A DNA stretch of 64,000 nt from an uncultured Ruminococcus sp. (GCA_934435205.1 CAKSAK010000009.1:44177-108176), one strand, 5' to 3'. Shown: positions 35,249 through 44,012, counted from the first letter of the stretch. A program made the numbers and translations. The notes: generated by a model from the letters alone, not told the origin.

Positions 35249-36177
35249 CAAAAACATTCTCAAAAAAAATGATATATGCAGTAATAATAATTTTGATTAT
35301 TATGCTGATAACTATTGCTTTTTGCTGTACTCCCTCTTCTTTGATCGGAAAATCCGCTCTTATGCGTCTTGCTGTAACAATACCAATCAATATTTTATTT
35401 CAGATTATACTTTATCTTGGAGCATCATTATTGATTTTTTATGTTTTTCATAATTTAATTAGAGAGAATAATAACGTCAAGCAGTTAATCGCTAATATAA
35501 TTTGCACATTTATTTGCATTTTTTTAGGCTATGCTTTGATTACAGATAGCTATGTTTCAATACTTCGCGGAAATATTAAGGGGGATTTTCTCTTGTGGCA
35601 AGATGTCTTGCTGGATTTACATGATTCTGATGTTAAATCTATTAACAGCCTAAAAATTAAAGACTTTTATTTCCCCGGGGAAGTTTCGCATACATCTGCA
35701 AGTCGTGATTCTTTATATATTGTAGCTGTCGACAAAGAAGGAACTAGTTACAGGTTTCCTATAACTCAAAAAGACAAATTGCTGATAACTGATAAAGATA
35801 ATTCTGAATTAAGATACGGAGAAATCAAATACTATAAAAAATCAGGTTTGATGAAATCAATATCATTTTCAAAGGAGAACCAAAAAACGTCTGAAATTCA
35901 AATGGTTGAAATAACTCTTACCGAAGAGGAGATAGCCCATGAGAAACGGATTTTGGTAAACAGACCCGAAGTGGATGACTATGATAAAAACCTATTCTGG
36001 TATATCACCAAAAACGGTAAATTTTGCGAATGCTTTCAGGCATACAGCAAAATTTGGACAAACTTTTTGACTTTTGCAGATGAGGGAAATTATACAGTTA
36101 CTTTGGTGACGGATTATTATGATACTACAGGAGAATATACTCCCATTAGTAACACGATTGAATACACGGTTGAATAA
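35245..36177 (+). CDS. Membrane-anchored hypothetical protein
   Basis: This 310-aa protein has three to four N-terminal helices (about residues 8-29, 40-70 and 82-102) and a soluble, probably outer-face domain of about 200 residues with beta-like repeats (FYFPGEVSHTSAS, GNYTVTLVTDYYDTTGEYTP). The start overlaps the preceding stop (ATGA), so the two genes are coupled. No family is recognised. Its setting next to a toxin island makes an immunity or envelope-stress role possible, but this is only a guess. Confidence 0.65.
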   Translation: MTKTFSKKMIYAVIIILIIMLITIAFCCTPSSLIGKSALMRLAVTIPINILFQIILYLGASLLIFYVFHNLIRENNNVKQLIANIICTFICIFLGYALITDSYVSILRGNIKGDFLLWQDVLLDLHDSDVKSINSLKIKDFYFPGEVSHTSASRDSLYIVAVDKEGTSYRFPITQKDKLLITDKDNSELRYGEIKYYKKSGLMKSISFSKENQKTSEIQMVEITLTEEEIAHEKRILVNRPEVDDYDKNLFWYITKNGKFCECFQAYSKIWTNFLTFADEGNYTVTLVTDYYDTTGEYTPISNTIEYTVE

Positions 36178-36191
36178 TAAGGAAAAAAACA

Positions 36192-36326
36192 ATGTCTCAA
36201 TTCACAAAATCATTCCTATGGCGGTTCATATTAGACATTATCTTATTGGGAACATTTGTTAGGTTTTGTCAAGATTCATATCAACCTGTTCGACCCCGTT
36301 TCTTATTATTGAAGCGGTGGTCGTAG
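36192..36326 (+). CDS. Small ORF, possible remnant
   Basis: A 44-codon ORF starts at ATG 36192 after AATAAGGAAAAAAAC and encodes MSQFTKSFLWRFILDIILLG, then a short charged tail. It could be the N-terminus of a membrane protein cut off by a rearrangement. Low support. The following 210 bases to the IS66 end hold nothing I can identify. Confidence 0.3.
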   Translation: MSQFTKSFLWRFILDIILLGTFVRFCQDSYQPVRPRFLLLKRWS

Positions 36327-36537
36327 CGGCATTAAGTATGCAGTTCGTGTGATTTGAATGTTATGGAAATAAAATAGATTAAATGAATCTAGTTTTGTGG
36401 GAGAGTTTTCGTACATTAGGGGATGATAATTTTTCTTACAGCTAAAATTCGTAGTGTTAAGGCAACAAGAGCCATATTATTGTATAATTGTATAAAAGTA
36501 TTGAAATCAAATTGAAAGGCGAAACAGTTGAAATAAT

Positions 36538-36654
36538 GTAACCGTCAAACCCTCCGCACCCTCCCAAAAATAATCAGGCCCTGCAAGAGATCACCATCCT
36601 GCAGGGTCATTCGTCTTTGAATTTGAGATTTTTGTCTACATACCTGATCATATT
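36538..36654. repeat. IS66-type element end, copy 1
   Basis: Starts GTAACCGTCAAACCCTCCGC, the GTAA that begins IS66-family inverted repeats, and ends around CTACATACCTGATCATAT. The same sequence, with scattered changes, occurs in the same direction at 54682-54808. Confidence 0.65.
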
Positions 36655-36659
36655 CGATA

Positions 36660-36794
36660 TCAGCTTTCTTCAGCCCAAGGCAATAATATCGTCCCCGCTG
36701 GCTTTGAAAACAGCTCGGTGAGATATTTCTCTGCGTCAAGTCCATTCGCCTGCGCAGTTGAAATAAGGGAATATAGCGCGGCACTTGCTTTGGC
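36660..36794 (-). pseudogene. IS66 transposase, C-terminal fragment (minus strand)
   Basis: Read on the minus strand this encodes AKASAALYSLISTAQANGLD, then AEKYLTELFSK and LPWAEES before the stop at 36660-36662. That is the conserved C-terminus of IS66 transposases. Upstream coding sequence is missing. It lies next to the element end at 36538. Confidence 0.75.
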
Positions 36795-37012
36795 TCAGTT
36801 GGCTGTTCAGTGACACTCCAAGGGGTGCCAAAGCAAGTGCAGCGATCTATAGCATTGTGGAGACAGCAAAGGCAAACGGACTTGATGTTTTCAAATACTT
36901 TGAATTGTTGCTGACAGTTCTTCCGAGCATGGAGTTTCTAACCAATCCGGATATCATTGAGGAACTGCTGCCATGGAATGAGGTTACACAGAAGATCTGC
37001 AAATTACCGTGA
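36785..37012 (+). pseudogene. IS66 transposase, C-terminal fragment (plus strand)
   Basis: From about 36818 the plus strand encodes PRGAKASAAIYSIVETAKAN, GLDVFKYFELLLTVLPSM and LPWNEV, another IS66 transposase C-terminus, from a different element than the minus-strand copy. The two fragments face each other tail to tail from a shared AKASAA coding block, which makes the 14-bp inverted repeat at 36781-36794 and 36827-36840. Both have lost the rest of the transposase. Confidence 0.75.
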
Positions 37013-37013
37013 A

Positions 37014-37046
37014 ATATATCCCCGAGTTTTGTGCTCGGGGATATTT
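37014..37046. terminator. Hairpin after the IS66 remnant
   Basis: AATATATCCCCGAG, loop TTTTGTG, CTCGGGGATATTT. Possible bidirectional terminator that also closes the toxin island operon on the minus strand. Confidence 0.65.
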
Positions 37047-37165
37047 GGCTTTAGGGAATGGGGAATTATTGGGCGGGTACTATTTTACTGCTTATTTTTT
37101 CAATTCCACACTTTTGATTGGAAATATAATTGATCATATATTTTATCGTGTCTAAAGCTATAAAC

Positions 37166-37720
37166 CTATAGTTTTTCCAATCTTCCGTTAAAATTGCCGT
37201 CGGGTTCTGTTAAAGCCCAAACACTTCTACATTTTGTACACTTATAATAAAATTTTTTATGTCCATAACCATCATACTTATTAATGGAGTGTTTTTTACA
37301 AAGTTTCTTTGCTTTTTTTAATTCAGCAATATATTTTTTTAGATAACAAAAATCGGAAATATCGTTAAACTCATCAACTTCAGCTAGTACTTCACAAACA
37401 CATGATATTTTTATTGATTTTATAGTATTATTTTCTATAACAATTAATGGAGAACCTTTCCAATCAAACCATATTGCATCATCTGCTATAAAATACAACC
37501 GTTTCTCACCCAAAAAGGTTTTGTTTGCTATAGTCATCAATTCTATTTTTTCATTAATTGTTGCTTTTTTATTTGGATACCACTCTATTTTATTAGCAAG
37601 CACCATAAAATAATCTATTCCTATTTCTCCATGAAATGTTGCTATTTTATCATTATATTTTACATGAATTTTATCGCTACTTGCTTTGCCTACTGTTACA
37701 AATTCCATATGCATTTTCAA
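37166..37720 (-). CDS. Hypothetical protein, probable immunity protein with C-terminal Cys pair
   Basis: I do not recognise a family. The 184-aa protein has a beta-rich first half (VKYNDKIATFHGEIGIDY, LYFIADDAIWFDWKG) and a C-terminal segment with Cys/His (CKKHSINKYDGYGHKKFYYK, CTKCRSVW) that looks like a zinc ribbon. It lies three bases after an LXG-like effector, as immunity genes do. TTG 37720 has AGGAGAAGTGATAA upstream; ATG 37714 is also possible. Confidence 0.55.
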   Translation of the reverse strand: MKMHMEFVTVGKASSDKIHVKYNDKIATFHGEIGIDYFMVLANKIEWYPNKKATINEKIELMTIANKTFLGEKRLYFIADDAIWFDWKGSPLIVIENNTIKSIKISCVCEVLAEVDEFNDISDFCYLKKYIAELKKAKKLCKKHSINKYDGYGHKKFYYKCTKCRSVWALTEPDGNFNGRLEKL

Positions 37721-37723
37721 TTA

Positions 37724-38500
37724 TCACTTCTCCTTTAACCAATTGATGATGCTTCCATTTAATGAAAATAGACCTGATAAACCTGATGTAAATTCAAAAG
37801 TTCTTGGAATGTTAATTAATAATTGATTGCTAGTTCCAAAATTAGCTAGCTTTGAAACACTTGTTACCATTGCTATAGCTAATACTGCTCCTATTACAAT
37901 TGTTACTGTGATGAGAATCTCTTTCCAATGCTCCTTGCACCACTCACAAGCGTTATCTACTTTTTCTTCCAACCAGCTTTTTTCAATATCCGGTTTTAAG
38001 TATTCATATTTTTCATAAAAGTCATTCTTGCTCTTATTAATAACATCAGCGGCATCACCGTCAATACGCACAACATCGGAAATGTATTCATTAATATTTT
38101 CTTTCAATGACTCAAGTGATTCAATTTTGTCCTCTTGGGTCTGCGTTGATGATTTTATCGAGCTGATACCATCATCAACGTCGTATATGCTTTCATCTAT
38201 CGAAAGCACTTTTAATTTCAGTGATTTCAAATCAGCATTATCATTAATAAATAAAGGGTGATAATATTTTACGGCATATTCAGGATCATTTTTTATTATT
38301 GATGTGATGTTATTTTTTATTGCTTTGCAATAATCATTTCCCAATTTATAGTATATAGCATTGACAAGGTGCAAAACCATTTTCAATAGTGCCATATGTT
38401 TTCTAAGTTCAATTATCTGTTTGCTTCTTATGTGTTTAGTGGTTCGCATCTTCTCATAGTTTAAACCTCGATACAATATTTCAAATAATAAATATTCCAT
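37724..38500 (-). CDS. LXG-like (type VII secretion) effector, toxin part missing or replaced
   Basis: This 258-aa protein has a helical N-terminus and a middle segment (DDGISSIKSSTQTQEDKI, ISDVVRIDGDAADVINK, DFYEKYEYLKPDIEKSWLEE, WCKEHWKEIL) followed by a hydrophobic stretch at about 206-228, the usual layout of LXG-type polymorphic toxins exported by the Esx/T7SS. After the hydrophobic part only about 40 residues remain, with no clear toxin domain. ATG 38500 follows AGGTGAGATGAG. A near-identical segment is found in the broken paralog at 38913-39799. Confidence 0.6.
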   Translation of the reverse strand: MEYLLFEILYRGLNYEKMRTTKHIRSKQIIELRKHMALLKMVLHLVNAIYYKLGNDYCKAIKNNITSIIKNDPEYAVKYYHPLFINDNADLKSLKLKVLSIDESIYDVDDGISSIKSSTQTQEDKIESLESLKENINEYISDVVRIDGDAADVINKSKNDFYEKYEYLKPDIEKSWLEEKVDNACEWCKEHWKEILITVTIVIGAVLAIAMVTSVSKLANFGTSNQLLINIPRTFEFTSGLSGLFSLNGSIINWLKEK

Positions 38501-38501
38501 C

Positions 38502-38624
38502 TCATCTCACCTTAATTGGTTTTTTCCAAAATTCATACCATTCTGCCCACCAACATACATCCGTTGTTGCCGTTGGATCATTTGTTACTGCTCCCATATT
38601 TCCTGTAGTTCCTTTTACATTCAT
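38502..38624 (-). CDS. Small ORF upstream of the LXG-like gene
   Basis: A 40-codon ORF begins MNVKGTTGNMGAVTN and ends WWAEWYEFWKKPIKVR, overlapping the SD of the next gene. The SD is weak (AGATGATGATTAAAT). The Trp-rich tail is unusual. It could be a secretion partner of the effector or the tail of a lost gene; I cannot decide. Confidence 0.35.
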   Translation of the reverse strand: MNVKGTTGNMGAVTNDPTATTDVCWWAEWYEFWKKPIKVR

Positions 38625-38633
38625 ATTTAATCA

Positions 38634-38900
38634 TCATCTTTTTATACGTCTATAAGTTTTATATATTATCCACGGGAAACAACTGTAATCAATAATTAAC
38701 GGAATTACAAAAATCCATAAAGGTATTTTAAAAGGTAAAATTAACAGTGCAAATATCAACAAAATCGCTCCAACAAAAGGTGTGCCAGATGATTTCTTAT
38801 TATGTTTAACAAATGCATAAATCACCAACCAATTCATTATAACAATCCAAATGCCTAAACAACCCAAGGTAGTTGCTAATATATATCTAATGATTTGCAT
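38634..38900 (-). CDS. Small membrane protein, probable immunity protein
   Basis: This 88-aa protein has three hydrophobic segments (about residues 4-28, 40-58 and 60-78) and a basic tail (YKTYRRIKR). ATG 38900 follows TGAGGAGGATTGATA, a strong SD. It lies directly after the toxin end at 38913, the standard site of an immunity gene. No family is recognised. Confidence 0.6.
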   Translation of the reverse strand: MQIIRYILATTLGCLGIWIVIMNWLVIYAFVKHNKKSSGTPFVGAILLIFALLILPFKIPLWIFVIPLIIDYSCFPWIIYKTYRRIKR

Positions 38901-38912
38901 TATCAATCCTCC

Positions 38913-39799
38913 TCAAGAGAAATATCTCCATTGACCAAATATAATTTTCCAAGCACCATCTATGCCAAATCCTTTGGGACGATGGAGTGTTTTTAACGGA
39001 ACCAAAAATGTTTCTCCTATAGATTTAGGTGCAATTGTATTTGTCGGAGAAATGAAATCCCATTTAAATGACCGTATGTAATTGTACCATGTATTGTTTC
39101 CTTTCATTACCCAATCGCCACTTTGCAATCCAGGGCGTCCCCATCTTGTTATATTTACCAATCGATTGCCATTCATTTCTTTTATTGCTGCATTACTTAT
39201 ACCTTTAAACCCATTGTAAATATAGCCAAAAGAATAAACACCATTTGATATTATACTAGTCCAATTAAATACGTTTTTAAGTGTTTTAAAAGTAGAACTA
39301 TCTATATCGCACCAAGTATTGATCAAATTTAATATACTTGAACCTATGGTAGAAATCACTGCAACAGCTCCGACAATTGTACTAATGCTTGCTGCAGCTG
39401 ATGCAGATAGTCCTAATCCAGTCAATAATGGCATTAGTGCTAAACCGCCAGAAGCAACAACAGCAACTATAGCTAATACTGCTCCTATTACAATTGTTAC
39501 TGTGATGAGAATCTCTTTCCAATGCTCCTTGCACCACTCACAAGCGTTATCCCATTTTTCTTCTAGTCAACTTTTTTCAATATCCGGTTTTAAGTACTCA
39601 TATTTCTCATAAAAGTCATTTTTGCTTTTATTAATAACATCAGCGACATCGCCGTCGATACGAACTACCTCGGAAACAAATTCATTTACATCTTTTTTAA
39701 GCTTATCAAGAGCGTCGATCTTATTTTCCTGAGTCTGTGTAGACGCTTTTATAGAACTAATTACATCGTCAACATTGCAAACGCTGATTACAATTTTTA
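38913..39799 (-). pseudogene. LXG-like polymorphic toxin, N-truncated and broken by TGA
   Basis: The frame reads DDVISSIKASTQTQENKI, VVRIDGDVADVINKSKND and YLKPDIEKS, then TGA at about 39565, where the paralog at 37724 has TGG, and then LEEKWDNACEWCKEHW, a hydrophobic segment and a C-terminal module ending at 38913. That module has ITRWGRPGLQSGDWVMKG and GFGIDGAWKIIFGQW, a motif set seen at the ends of polymorphic toxins. The N-terminal LXG part is missing. If TGA is bypassed the toxin module would still be in frame. MPLLTGLGL (39434) can start a 173-aa module alone. Confidence 0.65.
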
Positions 39800-40279
39800 A
39801 GGTCTAGATTTTGTAATCCAATTAACCTTATATTCTATTATTTGGTCATCAACATTTTCTGTTATGAAATTCAAGAATTTATCATAATTTTTCATTTTAC
39901 TGTCTACGTAAAACTTTCGTATACCCGCATATACTTTTATTCGTGTAACAATATTGTTTTTTTGATCAACTGTATCCGGTTTTATAATAGTAACTTTTTT
40001 TATCTCATCAGTTGTTATTTTTATTCGGATACCGCAGGTTTTAACAACCATTATTTCATCTTTTCGTACTTTAATTTTCATAGTAGTGAATAATACAGGA
40101 AAAGAAAGCAAAACACAAAAAACAAGTAATCCTATATACATAAACCAATTTGCTTTAAAAGAGTGTTCAACAAAATCAATTATTTCAAGTATAATTACAA
40201 AAGAAAAAAGTACGGCTACTAAAAACAGTAAGACATATCCATTATGTCTAATCTCAAAATAATTGTTTTTAGTTCTCAA
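39797..40279 (-). CDS. Membrane protein with a PH-like domain, probable immunity protein
   Basis: This 160-aa protein has two helices (about residues 14-34 and 44-64) followed by a soluble, beta-rich domain (IKVRKDEIMVVKTCGIRIKI, IVTRIKVYAGIRKFYVDSK) of the PH/YdbS-like kind found in several toxin-immunity membrane proteins. It ends next to the truncated toxin remnant. ATG 40279 follows AGGAGTGAACTGTTG. Function is inferred from context. Confidence 0.6.
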   Translation of the reverse strand: MRTKNNYFEIRHNGYVLLFLVAVLFSFVIILEIIDFVEHSFKANWFMYIGLLVFCVLLSFPVLFTTMKIKVRKDEIMVVKTCGIRIKITTDEIKKVTIIKPDTVDQKNNIVTRIKVYAGIRKFYVDSKMKNYDKFLNFITENVDDQIIEYKVNWITKSRP

Positions 40280-40295
40280 TCAACAGTTCACTCCT

Positions 40296-40412
40296 TTAAT
40301 CTTTTATTGCATCAATTCCGCCTTGACCAATATTCTCAAAAAAACCTTCTATATATCCACCCACAAGACCATCGCGAAGAATTTTGAAATATCTGCTAAA
40401 AATATCAAATTT
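40296..40412 (-). pseudogene. Toxin C-terminal remnant
   Basis: The frame FKILRDGLVGGYIEGFFENI, then GQGGIDAIKD and stop, has no start. It looks like the last 38 codons of a hydrophobic toxin or effector whose upstream part was deleted. Confidence 0.45.
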
Positions 40413-41292
40413 AATCTTTCATCCAAGCTTCATCATAATTTGGATGTTCATTTAAGCATTTCAAATCAATTCCATGAGTATCATGTCCTAAATATGAGAA
40501 CTCTTCTAATTTTGGTAAGTTCAACACAAAGCTTATGTCTGTAATATTACAATAAGAAACATCTAAAGCTTTTAGATTATAAAGTTTATTTATAATTTCT
40601 TTATCAATTGAGTGTATATTCGTAGAATTTATATTGAGGGATACAATATTCTCCCAATTAACACTTTCATCATCCAGCTTGGTAAAATCAGCTCCTGAAA
40701 TTGAAAGTGATTTCAATTCCGTTAATTCGGATAAATCCGGTAAGGTTTCAATTTGAACATCGTATAATTCCAACGATTTTAAATTCTTGAAGCTTCCCTC
40801 TGTTCCGAGCAAGTCAATATCGTCAATTTTAAAACGAGCACCCCCATAAGGATTAGATCTAATGCATAAACTTGATAGACTTCTGATATCTGCCAGCTTT
40901 CTTATTGAACCAATAGGTGAATCTACAATATTAACAGAAGTTAATTTTTTTAGTTTAGTTAACTCTTCAAAAAAATTCTGTGCATCTGAAGCGTCACTGA
41001 TTCCGACAATAGTAATTGTTTCAAGATTCGTTAATTTGCTGAGCAAATCATAATCGTGTCCCAAAAGTGCAACATCAGAACCCGGATCACAAACCAACTT
41101 ACGTATCTCATCATAATTCTGACTTGTTTGATTAATACAGTCGTTAATGGTTTTTCGTTTCCACTGTAAATCAGCTTCTGTTTCATTATCACTGTTTAAG
41201 AACCATATTCCGAAACCTATTACAATAGCAAAAAATATTATAAGAATACAAGTAATAATTATCATCGTAGAAAATATGGTTTTATGTTTCAT
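40411..41292 (-). CDS. Membrane-anchored leucine-rich-repeat protein
   Basis: This 293-aa protein has one N-terminal helix (about residues 6-30, TIIFA-type hydrophobic run) and then a leucine-rich-repeat domain (LTNLETITIVGI, LKKLTSVNIVD, FKNLKSLELYDVQIETLPDL, LYNLKALDVSYCNITDISF). LRR immunity or adhesion proteins with this plan are common in T7SS toxin islands; outer-face location is likely. I favour ATG 41292 with GAGGG upstream; ATG 41310 adds six residues. The exact partner is unknown. Confidence 0.65.
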   Translation of the reverse strand: MKHKTIFSTMIIITCILIIFFAIVIGFGIWFLNSDNETEADLQWKRKTINDCINQTSQNYDEIRKLVCDPGSDVALLGHDYDLLSKLTNLETITIVGISDASDAQNFFEELTKLKKLTSVNIVDSPIGSIRKLADIRSLSSLCIRSNPYGGARFKIDDIDLLGTEGSFKNLKSLELYDVQIETLPDLSELTELKSLSISGADFTKLDDESVNWENIVSLNINSTNIHSIDKEIINKLYNLKALDVSYCNITDISFVLNLPKLEEFSYLGHDTHGIDLKCLNEHPNYDEAWMKD

Positions 41293-41314
41293 TATAAACA
41301 AATCCCTCATTACG

Positions 41315-41589
41315 TTAATCTTGCAAAAATGTTATAAAGGCATCAATATGCTGTTTATATTTATCTGCTCTCTTCTTTTTTTCTCCTGCAAGTTCACCAT
41401 CAATATAAGCACCCAAAGTAGATTTAACATCGTAATTTATATTATTGCGAATTTGATCAATACCACCATTATTTGATATGAACTCCGATTTAGGATCGAT
41501 CTTCCTCCCATTGATTTTAAAAATTGTTCGCTACTATCAAAATCATAGTGTTTTTCTTCTTTCACAAAGTCTAAAAATTTACTAAACAT
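41315..41589 (-). pseudogene. Small island protein split by a -1 frameshift at a slippery sequence
   Basis: ATG 41589 follows AAGGGGGAAAT. The first frame reads MFSKFLDFVKEEKHYDFD, SSEQFLK, and then needs a -1 shift to continue as INGRKIDPKSEFISNNGG, NINYDVKSTLGAYIDGEL and end at 41315. The switch point is T-TTA-AAA, a classical slippery heptamer in the right phase. Either one A was lost, making a pseudogene, or the shift is programmed. The 91-aa product is not recognised; it is probably an immunity protein. Confidence 0.6.
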
Positions 41590-41598
41590 ATTTCCCCC

Positions 41599-42096
41599 TT
41601 ATTTCATACTGAAATCATCATTAAGATATTTGTTAAGTATCGATAACCCACTTTCAAAAATCTCCCAGCATTTATGTTTTTCATCAACATTGAAACTAGG
41701 ATGATATTCTTCATTTTTCAAAAGTTCCAAATTACTTCCATAGAACAACTTGTTATAAATATCGATGATTTCTTCATCATTATAGTCTCCTATAAATTCT
41801 TCATTTAGCGATTTTGATAAATCACTAAAAAAATGCCATATATCTATCAAAATTCGACAATTTTGCGATATTTCCACATTATTTATTAACTCGATAATTT
41901 CAGATAGATCAAAAACTGTTATTCCCTTTTCAAAAATAATATGTTCTTTATCCGCAAATGTATTTGCTTCTTCGACACTAAAAAAAACTAACAGTTGTTG
42001 ATCAAAAAGTAAGAACCCATCTTCATCATTGCTATACCATATCAAAAAATAAGTTAATCCATTATAAATGATTTTTGTCAAATAATATTTTGCCAT
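41599..42096 (-). CDS. Hypothetical protein, probable immunity protein
   Basis: This acidic protein of 165 aa has no membrane segment. It begins MAKYYLTKIIYNGLTYFL and includes a beta-rich N-terminal half and helical C-terminal half (ILIDIWHFFSDLSKSLNEEF). ATG 42096 follows ATAGGAGCAAAGTT; the longer frame to 42141 overlaps the preceding Hint cassette. It directly follows a Hint-toxin cassette, which is the place of its cognate immunity gene. No named family is recognised. Confidence 0.6.
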   Translation of the reverse strand: MAKYYLTKIIYNGLTYFLIWYSNDEDGFLLFDQQLLVFFSVEEANTFADKEHIIFEKGITVFDLSEIIELINNVEISQNCRILIDIWHFFSDLSKSLNEEFIGDYNDEEIIDIYNKLFYGSNLELLKNEEYHPSFNVDEKHKCWEIFESGLSILNKYLNDDFSMK

Positions 42097-42106
42097 AACT
42101 TTGCTC

Positions 42107-42689
42107 CTATTTTTTTTGATTAGTAAAGGCTCTGTCGCCATATTTTTTCAACCTATTATAATCAGATTTAGGACCAGTATCATAATTGCCTTTACCAAAT
42201 GCTTCATCACATAAACGTTTTGCAAAATCTTTTCCAGATTCATTTATATAAGGACGTTCACCTTTAAATCGGCTAGGAATGTCTGTTGCTTTCTCTTTTC
42301 CTGTCCCAGATTTAGGAATTTTATATTCTTTCCCAGCATTATGAACAAGAATATTGTTTTCTCCGACATAATAAGTATGGAAATCCTCCACCTGAAAATT
42401 ATACACCTTAACAGGTTCTTCTGTCAACTCAACATCAAAATTTTCAACTAAAAGAACATTTCCGTTTACATCAAGGAGTTCATCACCAACTATTAGTTCT
42501 CCTGCTTTGATAAAGCCTTGATTTTTTACATAGAACGGGTGGTCAACTGTAGTGATTATTTCTTCGCCGTTTACTGTAAGATGAACAAGCGTTGTTACCT
42601 CTCTTATGTAGGTTTCAAGAACAGTTTTCGGAGAAGTTTCCATTGTTTCAGGGTCTGTTGAAATGACTTTATCGACCGCAACAATTACT
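42107..42689 (-). pseudogene. Truncated Hint-toxin cassette 1
   Basis: The frame opens after the stop of the small gene at 42690 and has no proper start. It encodes the last two thirds of a Hint (intein-like) autoprocessing domain (VISTDPETMETSPKTVLETY, HPFYVKNQGFIKAGEL, YNFQVEDFHTYYVG and the terminal VHN), then a toxin module (PSRFKGERPYINESGKDFAK, then YNRLKKYGDRAF) found behind Hint domains in other polymorphic toxins. The first Hint Cys block is missing. It looks like an orphan module that can recombine with a full-length effector. Confidence 0.75.
42357..42624. repeat. Hint-domain direct repeat, copy A
   Basis: Almost identical in DNA to 43685-43946, and more distantly similar to 45200-45245 and 46145-46450. 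These are the coding regions of Hint domains in successive toxin cassettes. Confidence 0.85.
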
Positions 42690-42899
42690 CTACTTTAACC
42701 TTTTTATATACTCATCTATTCCCATAACAAGCACCTCTTGCAACATTTCTAAATAACTTTTTTCTCCGCCACTTTTTTTGATCATGGCATCAAACACTTG
42801 TTTTAATTTGCCATCGATCATAACTGTGATGCCAGTTACCTTTTCGCCAGTATCTGTGTTTTCAAATTCTTCTGCCATAATACGCATTTTATTATCCAT
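42690..42899 (-). CDS. Small hypothetical protein
   Basis: This 69-aa protein starts at ATG 42899 after AGGAGAGTGCATA. It has a beta-like first half (TGEKVTGITVMIDGKLKQVF) and a helical second half (YLEMLQEVLVMGIDEYIKRL), reminiscent of small DNA-binding or accessory proteins, but I do not recognise a family. It sits between an immunity gene and a Hint cassette. Confidence 0.55.
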   Translation of the reverse strand: MDNKMRIMAEEFENTDTGEKVTGITVMIDGKLKQVFDAMIKKSGGEKSYLEMLQEVLVMGIDEYIKRLK

Positions 42900-42973
42900 T
42901 ATGCACTCTCCTGCAAGACTAAACGTTTCCTGTAACTTGCCGTATAAAAAGACTATTTGCGAGTTAGAAGTGA

Positions 42974-43393
42974 TTATTTACCATATTTTTCTTTAATTTC
43001 TTCATACCAACTCATCAATTCCGACACAGGTGATATCCCACTCTTGGTATAGTTATCATAACGGTAGGATGCATCGAATTTATGAGTAGCAACATCAAAC
43101 TCCAACTTATATTCATTAGGACCTTTACATTGATACATATCGCACAATTCAACCAGTTTGTCAATATCTTTTATTCCGACCGATAAAAACTCGTCAGAGG
43201 CCTCATCATCGGCAAAATTACCAGCAGGTATAACACTATTTCCTTTAACAAAAATAGCATTGAACATTTTCTGCGATGTATCTTGATAAATATAGATATA
43301 TATTTTATCAACACTTCCGTTGGTATATTCCATACATAGCGAAACAAATTCTGACTGTAAATCAGTGAATGCGTCTTCAAAACCTTTGATCAT
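42974..43393 (-). CDS. YezG-like (DUF600) immunity protein
   Basis: This 139-aa protein resembles the DUF600/YezG family, which neutralises LXG/YeeF-type nuclease toxins. Visible features are DKIYIYIYQDTSQKMFNAIF, the central acidic FADDEASDEF, and the C-terminal LMSWYEEIKEKYGK. Its ATG 43393 overlaps the stop of the preceding toxin module, and the SD AAGGAGGAAATT is strong. That overlap is the usual toxin-immunity layout. Confidence 0.7.
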   Translation of the reverse strand: MIKGFEDAFTDLQSEFVSLCMEYTNGSVDKIYIYIYQDTSQKMFNAIFVKGNSVIPAGNFADDEASDEFLSVGIKDIDKLVELCDMYQCKGPNEYKLEFDVATHKFDASYRYDNYTKSGISPVSELMSWYEEIKEKYGK

Positions 43394-43952
43394 AATTTCC
43401 TCCTTGATTGTGTATAGTGTCTTATAATTTTATAACTTACACCAAAAGCAAATGGTCGTGATGAACCATTTTCGTATGTAAGCTTAACGTCTACATCAGT
43501 AACTTTTTTACCACTCTTTAATGCCTTCGACCACTCTCTTTCCATACTTCGATAATTATCTGTATTTTTTACTGCTCTATTTGAATCACTTCTCTGCGAA
43601 ACGAGGTTATCTAAGTCTGTAGAACCTCCATCTTCATTCATATATGAAGGGCAGTTTTTATTATGCACCCAAACCCCGCACTCGCCAACATGATAAGTAT
43701 GGAAATCCTCTACTTGAAAATTATACACCTTAACAGAATCATCTGTCAACTCAACATCAAAATTTTCAACTAAAAGAACATTTCCGTTTACATCAAGAAG
43801 TTCATCACCAACTATCAGTTCTCCTGCTTTGATAAAGCCTTGATTTTTTACATAGAACGGGTGGTCAACAGTTGTAACGATTTCTTCGCCGTTTACTGTA
43901 AGATGAACAAGCGTTGTTACCTCTCTTATGTAGGTTTCAAGAACAGGAGTTC
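43390..43952 (-). pseudogene. Truncated Hint-toxin cassette 2 (nuclease-like tail)
   Basis: The frame is open from a TAG near 43953 but has no start in the Hint part; TTG 43749 is the first. It encodes a 5'-truncated Hint domain (HPFYVKNQGFIKAGELIVGD, YNFQVEDFHTYHVGECGVW, VHN) and a toxin tail (REWSKALKSGKKVTDVDVKL, YENGSSRPFAF) that resembles the end of Hint-linked non-specific endonuclease modules. The last residues seem altered (IIRHYTQSRRKL), perhaps by a frameshift. It overlaps the YezG-like immunity gene by four bases. Confidence 0.7.
43685..43946. repeat. Hint-domain direct repeat, copy B
   Basis: Near-identical in DNA to 42357-42624, same direction. Confidence 0.85.
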
Positions 43953-44012
43953 GCTATAAGTTCAGATAAGCGACCATCTATCGAAAGTGTCATTTTATCA
44001 CCTCGTCATTAC

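Noticed and set aside
36781..36840. A 14-bp inverted repeat that looks like a transposon end or origin
   Set aside because: It is explained by the same conserved IS66 codons (AKASAA) in two opposite transposase fragments.
37857..39640. CRISPR-like direct repeats
   Set aside because: The repeats are two copies of a coding segment of LXG-like effectors, not short regularly spaced repeats.
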